Below are positions 1 through 5,089 of a DNA stretch of 6,064 nt, piece by piece. Made by a program: the position numbers and the translations under genes. Positions within the stretch are counted from its first letter, which is position 1, and each line of letters opens with the position of its first letter. Origin of the DNA: Paracoccaceae bacterium (GTDB lineage Bacteria; Pseudomonadota; Alphaproteobacteria; Rhodobacterales; Rhodobacteraceae); the NCBI GenBank assembly GCA_003545125.1, contig DQCI01000061.1, positions 6,777 through 12,840 on the forward strand, in the 5' to 3' direction. The notes beneath the pieces are model-generated. The model made no database searches and was not told the origin of the DNA. It worked only from the letters and a program-made list of their open reading frames with translations.

Positions 1-125
1 GACCGCAGTACGACCCCGCGGGGCCTTCCACCTCGCAGGATCGCTTTTCTTTCGGCGGTCATCGGCTTTGCAGCCTGCCGCGCACCGACCATGTTGGCAG
101 GAATGGATTAAGAAATGGTTGCCGC
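1..125. other. Left flank, no convincing gene
   Basis: These 125 bases lie downstream of the leftward phosphatase gene. On the + strand the frame starting at base 1 closes at 109-111, with codon use unlike the neighbouring genes. On the - strand a frame opens at ATG 62-60 (in-frame earlier ATG at 92-90) and runs off the window edge. It would begin MTAERKAILRGG, but it has no good ribosome binding site, contains AGA and AGG codons rare in this sequence, and matches no family I recognise. It could be the first codons of another leftward gene or simply intergenic DNA. No terminator with a T run is visible after the phosphatase gene. Confidence 0.4.
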
Positions 126-941
126 TCAGCCGTTTTCGGGCGCGGCCGACAGGATTTCCAGCGCGGCGGCGTGGATCTCGGCATTGGCGGCAGCGAGGAT
201 CCGGCCGCCGTTGTGGGCCGGTTGCCCGCGCCACCCCGTGACGATGCCGCCGGCCGCCTCGATCACCGCCATCGGCCCCTGGATATCGTATGGCGCGAGC
301 CCGGCCTCGACGACGAGGTCTATCTGGCCGGCCGCGACCAGCGCATAGGCGTAGCAATCGAGGCCGTAGCGGGTGAGTTTGGTGCGGGGCGCGAGGGTGT
401 GGAAGGCCTCACGCTCTGTGATGCTGCCGACTTCGGGAAAGGTCGTGAACAGGATCGCGTCCTCGAGCGGACGCGGCGGCCGGGTGGCAAGCCTGCGGTG
501 TCCTTGCGGACCCGTGACCTCGGCCGTGCCGAAGCCGCCGATGAAACGTTCACCGATGAAGGGTTGGTCGATCACACCGAGGCGCGGCCCGCGTTCGTCG
601 CCGACCGCAATCAGCACGCCCCAGGTCGGGGTGCCGGAGAGGAAGGCGCGGGTGCCGTCGACCGGGTCGAGCACCCAGGTCAGGCCGGTGGTGCCGGGCT
701 GGCTGCCAAATTCTTCCCCCAAGATCGCATCGTCCGGACGCCGTTCGGCGAGCACGTCGCGCATCGCCGCCTCGGCCTCGCGGTCGGCGGCGGTGACCGG
801 GTCGAAGCCCTCGGCGAGCTTGTTGTCCGCGGCCAGGCCCGGGACACGGAAATGGCGCAGCGTGGCCGTACGCGCAACGTCCGCCATGGCATGGGCCGTG
901 GCGATCAGCTCGTGTTGTATGTGCGGGGCTTCGATACTCAT
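126..941 (-). CDS. hisN: Inositol monophosphatase-family phosphatase, probable histidinol-phosphatase (HisN)
   Basis: The 271-residue protein is a complete Mg-dependent phosphatase of the inositol monophosphatase superfamily. Metal-site motifs are in the expected order: GEEFG at residues 75-79, DPVDGT at 92-97 (Asp92, Asp95, Thr97), and a C-terminal PYDIQGP at 217-223 whose Asp219 takes the place of the WD motif Asp, followed by the family's AAGG at 229-232. Alphaproteobacteria commonly use this family, not the HAD-type HisB phosphatase, to convert L-histidinol phosphate to L-histidinol in histidine synthesis. The overall sequence fits HisN better than suppressor-of-SuhB or CysQ types, but substrate cannot be proven from motifs. 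The start is taken as ATG at 941-939. An in-frame GTG three codons earlier (950) lacks a clear ribosome binding site, while GGTGGAG lies just before the ATG, though only 3 bases away. The gene follows the XRE regulator on the same strand and is probably co-transcribed with it. No signal peptide; cytoplasmic. Confidence 0.85.
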   Translation of the reverse strand: MSIEAPHIQHELIATAHAMADVARTATLRHFRVPGLAADNKLAEGFDPVTAADREAEAAMRDVLAERRPDDAILGEEFGSQPGTTGLTWVLDPVDGTRAFLSGTPTWGVLIAVGDERGPRLGVIDQPFIGERFIGGFGTAEVTGPQGHRRLATRPPRPLEDAILFTTFPEVGSITEREAFHTLAPRTKLTRYGLDCYAYALVAAGQIDLVVEAGLAPYDIQGPMAVIEAAGGIVTGWRGQPAHNGGRILAAANAEIHAAALEILSAAPENG

Positions 942-992
942 TGGCTCCACCAGGGAAACGCCCCCCGGCGGTAGCCAATGGCGGTCAGCGCG

Positions 993-1358
993 TCAAGCAG
1001 CGTCCGAGAGAACGCGCGCCAGTTCGAAAAGCCGACGGCGCTGGTTTTCCGGGATCGCGTAGTAGGAGCGGACCAGCTCCAGCGCTTCCTTGTCGGCGAG
1101 AATGTCGCCCGGCAGGGTGGTCTCGGCGGGTTTGGCGCCGGCCTCGAGCCCTTCAAAGAAGAAATCGACCGGCACCGAGAGCGCTTCAGAGATGTCCCAC
1201 AGCCGCGATGCGCTGACGCGGTTCATCCCGGTCTCGTACTTCTGGATCTGCTGGAACTTGATACCGACTTTCTCGGCCAGTTGCTGCTGAGTCATCCCGA
1301 CCATCCACCGACGGTGGCGGATGCGTTTCCCGACGTGGACATCCACAGGGTGTTTCAT
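993..1358 (-). CDS. XRE-family HTH transcriptional regulator (PraR-like)
   Basis: This 121-residue DNA-binding protein has a Cro/CI-type helix-turn-helix over about residues 7-65. GMTQQQLAEKVGI (21-33) forms the first helix pair and KFQQIQKYETG (34-44) the recognition helix region, followed by the conserved VSASRLWDISEAL and VPVDFFFEGL. The order PVDVHVG-KRIRHRR-QQIQKYE-NRVSASRL-VPVDFFFE is typical of the alphaproteobacterial PraR-like regulators. The C-terminal ELVRSYYAIPENQRRRLFEL (94-113) is probably a dimerisation helix. The start is ATG 1358-1356: GAGGAG lies 6 bases upstream on the - strand, whereas an in-frame start 13 codons earlier (1397) has no such site. The stop lies 42-51 bases before the phosphatase start, so the two are probably one transcript. 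Palindromes in its leader suggest autoregulation (inference). Target genes are unknown. Confidence 0.9.
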   Translation of the reverse strand: MKHPVDVHVGKRIRHRRWMVGMTQQQLAEKVGIKFQQIQKYETGMNRVSASRLWDISEALSVPVDFFFEGLEAGAKPAETTLPGDILADKEALELVRSYYAIPENQRRRLFELARVLSDAA

Positions 1359-1437
1359 GCGACTCTCCTCATACAACCTAACAACGGCACCAAACACTAC
1401 AAACGTGCACGTGCCGACAACCTGTCTTTTTGGTCAT

Positions 1438-1467
1438 ATTTTGATCAAAAATTAAAAAGGCTGTCAA
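1438..1467 (-). promoter_or_regulatory. Putative promoter of the XRE-hisN unit
   Basis: Read on the - strand, TTGACA (1467-1462) is a perfect -35 hexamer, followed after 18 bases by CAAAAT (1443-1438), a four-of-six -10 match. The -10 half overlaps the palindrome TTTTGATCAAAA (1439-1450). Transcription would start near 1431, giving a leader of about 70 bases that contains two CAAAC copies and the ACGTGCACGT palindrome. A repressor bound there would block elongation or initiation; this is inference. Confidence 0.45.
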
Positions 1468-1642
1468 ATCAAACCGTTGTTTGCGATATGCCAACCGCCG
1501 ACCACCTGTTCCGCGGTTGGCGATTCTTTCGAACATACTCGCCAAACGTGTTTTGCACAAACGTTTGCAAAATGCGAAGGCAACTTGGCGGGTCTCGATG
1601 ATTCTCTCATAACGTGTATTTCTGAAGGTCTTGATGCGCGAC

Positions 1643-1665
1643 CCCGGTTCTGCTCGCCAACCGGG
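1643..1665. promoter_or_regulatory. Inverted repeat upstream of the quinone oxidoreductase gene
   Basis: CCCGGTT (1643-1649) and AACCGGG (1659-1665) are perfect inverted copies separated by 9 bases. GATTAT (1674-1679, four of six matches to a -10) lies 8 bases further on and the gene's ATG is at 1704. The dyad thus sits where a -35 element and operator would be, and no good -35 hexamer is visible. It may be a regulator binding site or, if transcribed, a leader hairpin. Which protein would bind it cannot be told from the window. Confidence 0.35.
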
Positions 1666-1703
1666 CATGGCACGATTATTGTCGCGGCGACGAGGGAAGG
1701 CCC

Positions 1704-2666
1704 ATGCGCGCATATCAATCACTTGAACGAGGCACAGCGCCCGTTTTGCGCGATGTTATCGCGCGGGCACCCTCAAAAGGCGAGGTGCGCGTCGAAATCG
1801 CCGCTTGCGGGCTGAACTTTGCCGATCTCCTGATGGCCGAGGGCCGGTACCAGGACACGCCGCCGGTACCGTTTACGCTTGGGCTGGAATTTGCGGGCGT
1901 GGTGGTCGAGCGGGGGGAAGGCGTTGCCCACCCGCCCGTCGGCGCCCGGGTCGCGGTGGTCGCGGGGCAGGGCGGGCTCGCCACCAGTGCGACGGTTGCG
2001 GCCGCGCGGTGCGTGGTGATGCCCGATGCGATGTCCTTCGCCGAGGCCGCCGGGTTCCAGGTCGCCTATGGCACCAGCCATCTCGGTCTGGTCGGCCGGG
2101 CGCGGCTCGCCGCGGGCGAAACCCTGCTCGTGCTCGGTGCCGCGGGCGGTGTGGGGCTGACGGCGGTGGAGGTCGGAAAACGCCTTGGCGCCCGGGTCAT
2201 CGCGGTGGCGCGGGGGCCGGCGAAGCTCGCGGTCTGCCGGGCGGCGGGCGCCGATCACCTGATCGACAGCGAAACCGAAGACCTGCGTGAGACGATCAAG
2301 GCGCTGGGCGGCGCCGATGTGGTCTACGACCCGGTCGGGGGCCCCCAGTTCACCGAGGCGCTCAGGGCCACCAACCCCGGCGGGCGGATCTTGATCGTCG
2401 GTTTTGCGAGCGGAGAGGTGCCGCAGATCCCGGCGAACCACCTGCTGGTAAAGAACGTCGATGTTCTGGGCTATTGGTGGGGCGGGTACGTGAAGTTTCG
2501 CCCCGTGGCGCTTGCCGACAGCATGTCCGAGCTCCTCGCATGGTACCGGGCCGGGCAGTTGGCGCCGCACGTGAGCCACGAGATCCCGTTCGAACAAGTC
2601 GAGGCGGCCTTCGAATTGCTTCGGACCCGAAAATCGACCGGAAAGGTCGTGGTGACGATGGCGTGA
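1704..2666 (+). CDS. NAD(P)H:quinone oxidoreductase family protein (zinc-independent MDR)
   Basis: The 320-residue protein is a full-length medium-chain dehydrogenase/reductase of the quinone oxidoreductase type, normally an NADPH-dependent reductase of quinones or alpha,beta-unsaturated carbonyls. The N-terminal GroES-like domain carries ACGLNFADLL (34-43) and PFTLGLEFAG (56-65). The Rossmann domain carries LVLGAAGGVG (142-151), the nucleotide loop in the AAGGVG form typical of quinone oxidoreductases. ADVVYDPVGG (204-213) and GGRILIVGFASG (226-237) follow, and the C-terminus ends STGKVVVTM. The catalytic and structural zinc cysteines and histidines of alcohol dehydrogenases are absent, supporting a zinc-free enzyme. 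ATG 1704 is preceded by GAGGGAAGG (1692-1700), which fixes the start. It is probably a single-gene unit facing the XRE gene. The actual substrate cannot be read from sequence, and enoyl reductase or crotonyl-CoA-type activity is less likely but open. Cytoplasmic. Confidence 0.9.
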   Translation: MRAYQSLERGTAPVLRDVIARAPSKGEVRVEIAACGLNFADLLMAEGRYQDTPPVPFTLGLEFAGVVVERGEGVAHPPVGARVAVVAGQGGLATSATVAAARCVVMPDAMSFAEAAGFQVAYGTSHLGLVGRARLAAGETLLVLGAAGGVGLTAVEVGKRLGARVIAVARGPAKLAVCRAAGADHLIDSETEDLRETIKALGGADVVYDPVGGPQFTEALRATNPGGRILIVGFASGEVPQIPANHLLVKNVDVLGYWWGGYVKFRPVALADSMSELLAWYRAGQLAPHVSHEIPFEQVEAAFELLRTRKSTGKVVVTMA

Positions 2667-2768
2667 CCCCCGGGGCAGCGTTCTGCAGGTATCCAGCGCT
2701 GAAACAAACGTCAGTACGTCGGCGCGACCGTTTCCCGCCGCGGCGAGAAATCCAATGCCTTCCGGCGC

Positions 2769-2796
2769 GGCGCGCGCGCCAAAGCCCGCGCGCGTC
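2769..2796. terminator. Possible hairpin between convergent genes, no T run
   Basis: CGCGCGCG (2771-2778) can pair with CGCGCGCG (2787-2794) across an 8-base loop; bases 2769-2770 and 2795-2796 extend the stem by one GC and one GU pair. It lies between the ends of the convergent oxidoreductase (+) and LysR (-) genes, where a terminator is expected. Neither strand has a following T run, so it is at best a weak intrinsic terminator. Confidence 0.3.
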
Positions 2797-2797
2797 C

Positions 2798-3649
2798 CTA
2801 GTCGCTGTAGGCCTCGAGCAGAAGGCGCACCAGCGCGCGCTCGGCCTGGCCGCGCAGCGTGTCGGCGACGTAGAGGTTGATCCGCGTGGCGCCGATCTCG
2901 GGCAGGGCCCCGGCGTGGTCGATCCGCTCCATGACCGGCGGGATCGTGCCTTCCGGCACCGCATGCACCGCGAGGTCGGCCGAGACCGAGGCCTCGATCG
3001 CGCGGCTCATTTCCGAGGTCACCGCCATCTCCCAGGGCACGCCCGCTTCGTCCAACGCGGCCTCGACGCCGGCGCGGAAGATGTTGCGGCGCTCAAAAGC
3101 CAGGCGCAGGGGCCGGGTCCGCCAGGTGGTGCCGCCGATTGCGCCAACCCAGATCAGCGGCACCGTGGTGAGTGTGCGTCCGCCCGCCTGCACCTCGTCC
3201 TCGGTGGTCAGGATCACATCCGCTTCGCCGCGGCCGAACATCATCTTGAGCCGTTCGGTGTAAGACGACACCAGGGTCACCTTCATCCGCGGATACTCGG
3301 CGTGGAAGCGCCGCAGCACCGGTGGCAGCGCCGGGTAGACGACGTCATGCGGCACCCCGAGAACCACCTCGCCCTCGAATGCGGCATCGGTGAAGCGCGA
3401 CCAGACCTCGTCGTTGAGGGCGAGGATCCGGCGGGCGTAGCCGAGCAGCTTTTCGCCATCCGCAGTCAGGACCACCCCCCGCCCTGCGCGTTCCAGCAAC
3501 TGGCGCCCGAGCGCCTCCTCGAGCCGCTTGAGCTGCATCGAGACGGCCGATTGGGTGAGGTGCAGAAGTCCGGCGGCGCGGGTCACCCCGCCCGCTTCGG
3601 CTACGGTGGCGAAAGCGCGCAGAGCGGTCATGTCGAGGTTCCGGGACAC
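2798..3649 (-). CDS. LysR-family transcriptional regulator
   Basis: The 283-residue protein has the LysR architecture. An N-terminal winged helix-turn-helix spans about residues 7-66, with FATVAEAGGVTRAAGLLHLT (13-32), the recognition helix QSAVSMQLKRLEE (33-45) and LGRQLLERAGRGVVLTADGE (47-66), then a linker helix to about residue 88. The periplasmic-binding-protein-like effector domain starts at GEVVLGVPHDV (93-103). The start is GTG 3649-3647: AGGAG lies 5 bases upstream on the - strand, while the first in-frame ATG is six codons later and too far from it. The gene diverges from a DUF1127 gene across 123 bases, the usual position of a LysR regulator relative to its target, so it probably controls that gene and itself (inference). 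The effector is unknown. The length is slightly under the usual 300 residues but the domain looks complete. Confidence 0.93.
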   Translation of the reverse strand: MSRNLDMTALRAFATVAEAGGVTRAAGLLHLTQSAVSMQLKRLEEALGRQLLERAGRGVVLTADGEKLLGYARRILALNDEVWSRFTDAAFEGEVVLGVPHDVVYPALPPVLRRFHAEYPRMKVTLVSSYTERLKMMFGRGEADVILTTEDEVQAGGRTLTTVPLIWVGAIGGTTWRTRPLRLAFERRNIFRAGVEAALDEAGVPWEMAVTSEMSRAIEASVSADLAVHAVPEGTIPPVMERIDHAGALPEIGATRINLYVADTLRGQAERALVRLLLEAYSD

Positions 3650-3661
3650 ATCAACTCCTGT

Positions 3662-3680
3662 GATATGTTAACCAACAATC
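3662..3680. promoter_or_regulatory. Candidate LysR-type operator
   Basis: TGTT (3666-3669) and AACA (3674-3677) form a dyad around AACC, and flanking GAT (3662-3664) and ATC (3678-3680) extend it with one unmatched base. A T-N11-A spacing typical of LysR sites is present at 3666-3678. It would lie about 40 to 58 bases upstream of the DUF1127 transcription start and just inside the LysR transcript, a position fitting activation of one gene and autorepression of the other. Confidence 0.4.
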
Positions 3681-3684
3681 ATTC

Positions 3685-3713
3685 ATTTTTCTTATGTCAC
3701 GAAACGATATAAT
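3685..3713 (+). promoter_or_regulatory. Putative DUF1127 gene promoter
   Basis: TATAAT (3708-3713) is a perfect -10 hexamer. At 17 bases upstream the -35 position reads ATTTTT, a poor match, which suits an activator-dependent promoter. Transcription would begin near 3720, leaving a leader of about 53 bases before ATG 3773. Confidence 0.5.
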
Positions 3714-3718
3714 GTCAA
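3691..3718 (-). promoter_or_regulatory. Putative LysR gene promoter
   Basis: On the - strand TTGACA (3718-3713) is a perfect -35 hexamer, followed after 16 bases by CATAAG (3696-3691), a four-of-six -10 match. It shares base 3713 with the rightward -10 hexamer, so the two divergent promoters overlap and may compete for RNA polymerase. Confidence 0.45.
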
Positions 3719-3772
3719 CTGAGGAGGGGGCACCTCTCGTGTGAGAACACCTATTGAGGCATGGAGACATAA

Positions 3773-3976
3773 ATGCACGCGACATTCGCCAATCACAGTC
3801 ACACCCACCGCGCCGGGCGCGGGATTCGCCCGATCAAGTGGTTGGTTCAGGCCCTGGCCACCCGGCAGCAGCGGATGCAGCTCGACCAGTTGGACGATCA
3901 CCTGCTGCGCGACATCGGAGTCGACCGCCGAACGGCGTACTGGGAAGCACACCGGCCGTTCTGGGATCGCCCGTAG
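3773..3976 (+). CDS. DUF1127 (YjiS-like) small protein
   Basis: The 67-residue protein carries the DUF1127 core at about residues 24-58: LVQALATRQQRMQLDQLDDH followed by LLRDIGVDRRTAYWEA. The arginine-rich helix and the L-DD-LLRDIG-RR pattern are diagnostic. Known members in alphaproteobacteria include small RNA-binding proteins, such as the Rhodobacter factor CcaF1 that acts on sRNA maturation, and proteins affecting phosphate and carbon metabolism. Whether this copy binds RNA is inference. ATG 3773 has GGAG (3762-3765) 7 bases upstream. The N-terminal 20 residues, rich in His (HATFANHSHTHRAGRG), are outside the core and not family-specific. It diverges from the LysR gene, its likely regulator, and is followed after 140 bases by the Bax inhibitor-1 gene, with no clear terminator between them, so readthrough is possible. 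Confidence 0.88.
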   Translation: MHATFANHSHTHRAGRGIRPIKWLVQALATRQQRMQLDQLDDHLLRDIGVDRRTAYWEAHRPFWDRP

Positions 3977-4026
3977 CGGTTCACGATGCCGTGACGTCCG
4001 TGCCGACCGAGCCGGACCCAAAAAGC

Positions 4027-4055
4027 CTTGAAATAGCCACAGCGCTAGCCAATAT
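4027..4055 (+). promoter_or_regulatory. Sigma-32 (RpoH)-like promoter of the Bax inhibitor-1 gene
   Basis: CTTGAAA (4027-4033) is an exact match to the heat-shock -35 element, followed after 15 bases by CCAATAT (4049-4055), which differs from CCCATnT at one position. Transcription would start near 4062, 55 bases before the ATG. No better housekeeping promoter is seen in the 140-base gap. Confidence 0.5.
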
Positions 4056-4116
4056 GCCCTCTGAGCGGATCCCACACGGGACCGTCAAGGAATTTGCCAG
4101 TCTGGAGGCTTGATAC

Positions 4117-4887
4117 ATGGCTGAATTGAGATCGACGCGGACGGCGGCTGGTACCCGTACGGCCCAGATCGACGAGGGCCTTCGCGCCCATATGAACAAG
4201 GTCTACGGCACGATGTCCGTGGGCCTGCTTTTCACCGCGCTGGTGGCCTGGGCAATCGGCACGATGGTGGTGTCATCGACGCCGACCGAATACATGCTGC
4301 GTGAAGGGCAATACCTCACACAACTCGGCTACTCGCTTTTCGCCTCTCCGCTCAAGTGGGTGATCATGTTCTTGCCGCTGGTGATGGTGTTTGCGTTCAG
4401 CGCCACCATCAACCGGCTTTCGGCGGCCGGGGCACAGCTGTTCTTCTATGTCTTCGCGGCCGCCATGGGGCTGTCGATCTCATGGATCTTCGTTGTCTTC
4501 ACCGATGTCTCGATCGCCAGCACCTTCCTCGCGACGGCTGCGGCCTTCGCAGGTCTTTCCCTCTGGGGCTACACCACAAAGAAAGATATATCCGGCTGGG
4601 GTTCGTTCCTGATCATGGGGGTCGTCGGCCTGATCGTCGCGTCGATCATCAACATCTTCCTGCAAAGCGAAATGCTGGCTTGGACGGTGTCCTTCCTCGG
4701 TGTGCTGATCTTCGCGGGTCTCACCGCCTATGACACCCAGCGGATCAAGACCGACTACATCCAGCATGCCCAGGCGATGGACGGCGAATGGCTGGCCAAG
4801 TCGGCGATCATGGGGGCGCTGAACCTCTACCTCGACTTCATAAACCTGTTCATGTTCCTGCTTCAGTTCATGGGCAGCCGCGAGTAA
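4117..4887 (+). CDS. Bax inhibitor-1/YccA family membrane protein
   Basis: The 256-residue protein is an inner-membrane protein of the Bax inhibitor-1 (TMBIM, UPF0005) family. Seven hydrophobic segments are visible at about 33-52, 80-97, 105-127, 132-151, 163-182, 187-204 and 231-252, preceded by a polar N-terminal tail. Family motifs are GYTTKKDISGWG (151-162) after segment four, AGLTAYDTQRIK (200-211) after segment six and GALNLYLDFINLFMFLLQ (233-250) in the last segment. Asp206 and Asp240 are the likely counterparts of the aspartate pair that gates calcium leak in Bacillus YetJ. E. coli YccA is a substrate and modulator of the FtsH protease, so membrane protein quality control is a plausible role; this transfer is inference. 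ATG 4117 is preceded by GGAGG (4104-4108), 8 bases away. A sigma-32-like promoter lies upstream and a strong terminator downstream, so it is probably its own unit. Confidence 0.93.
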   Translation: MAELRSTRTAAGTRTAQIDEGLRAHMNKVYGTMSVGLLFTALVAWAIGTMVVSSTPTEYMLREGQYLTQLGYSLFASPLKWVIMFLPLVMVFAFSATINRLSAAGAQLFFYVFAAAMGLSISWIFVVFTDVSIASTFLATAAAFAGLSLWGYTTKKDISGWGSFLIMGVVGLIVASIINIFLQSEMLAWTVSFLGVLIFAGLTAYDTQRIKTDYIQHAQAMDGEWLAKSAIMGALNLYLDFINLFMFLLQFMGSRE

Positions 4888-4913
4888 CACCAAGCGTATG
4901 TCGAAACGGCCTT

Positions 4914-4946
4914 GGGCCGGTCCTGCGGGGCCGGCCCTTTTGTTTT
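4914..4946 (+). terminator. Rho-independent terminator of the Bax inhibitor-1 gene
   Basis: GGGCCGGTCC (4914-4923) pairs with GGGCCGGCCC (4928-4937, one GU pair) around a TGCG tetraloop, followed by TTTTGTTTT (4938-4946). It begins 26 bases after the stop codon. Confidence 0.88.
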
Positions 4947-5089
4947 GCCCTTGAGGTCAGGGGGGCCGGCTCGTCTGGCCGTCTCTCCCCGGCACGCTAA
5001 AGCCCTGCACTCTCCCCCCTCACGCCGTTTTCGCGCCGCATTCAGGCGATACTTCAAGAACTTGCCAGAGGATTTGGAGGGAAACGGTC

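Larger units (their letters stand above)
1359..1703. promoter_or_regulatory. Long divergent intergenic region with repeated palindromes
   Basis: The 345 bases between the XRE gene (-) and the oxidoreductase gene (+) are clearly richer in A and T than the genes. The heptamer CAAACGT occurs at 1400-1406, 1543-1549 and 1558-1564, and CAAAC-N4-GTTTG at 1470-1483. Perfect palindromes are ACGTGCACGT (1403-1412), TTTTGATCAAAA (1439-1450) and CAAACGTTTG (1558-1567). Larger inverted repeats are GCCAACCGC/GCGGTTGGC (1490-1498 and 1513-1521), TTTTGCA/TGCAAAA (1551-1557 and 1566-1572) and CCCGGTT/AACCGGG (1643-1649 and 1659-1665). Open frames here on either strand show no family signature and no ribosome binding site, so I read it as regulatory DNA serving both flanking genes. 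Confidence 0.6.

Noticed and set aside
171..974. Long open frame on the + strand opposite the phosphatase gene
   Set aside because: It mirrors a clearly conserved - strand gene, has no family motifs and arises from the lack of stops in high-GC DNA.
1378..1815. Overlapping small frames on both strands in the 1359-1703 intergenic region
   Set aside because: No ribosome binding sites, no family resemblance, AT-rich composition unlike the neighbouring genes, and they run into the oxidoreductase gene.
1773..2597. Long - strand frame of 274 codons opposite the quinone oxidoreductase
   Set aside because: Its product is rich in Arg, His and Pro without motifs, and the + strand frame carries the complete MDR signature.
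2474..3712. A + strand frame of 412 codons across the end of the oxidoreductase and the whole LysR gene
   Set aside because: It overlaps two real genes antisense or out of frame and shows no recognisable domain.
3712..3744. A 10-codon open frame ATG TCA ... TGA in the DUF1127 leader
   Set aside because: Its start lies within the predicted -10 hexamer, upstream of the expected transcription start, so it would not be translated.
3741..4031. A GTG-started + strand frame with GAGGAGGGGG 10 bases upstream
   Set aside because: It is an out-of-frame reading of the DUF1127 gene, whose own frame has the diagnostic motif and its own GGAG site.
4480..4893. A - strand frame of 137 codons opposite the Bax inhibitor-1 gene
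   Set aside because: The acidic, Asp/Glu-rich product is the typical mirror of hydrophobic transmembrane codons.
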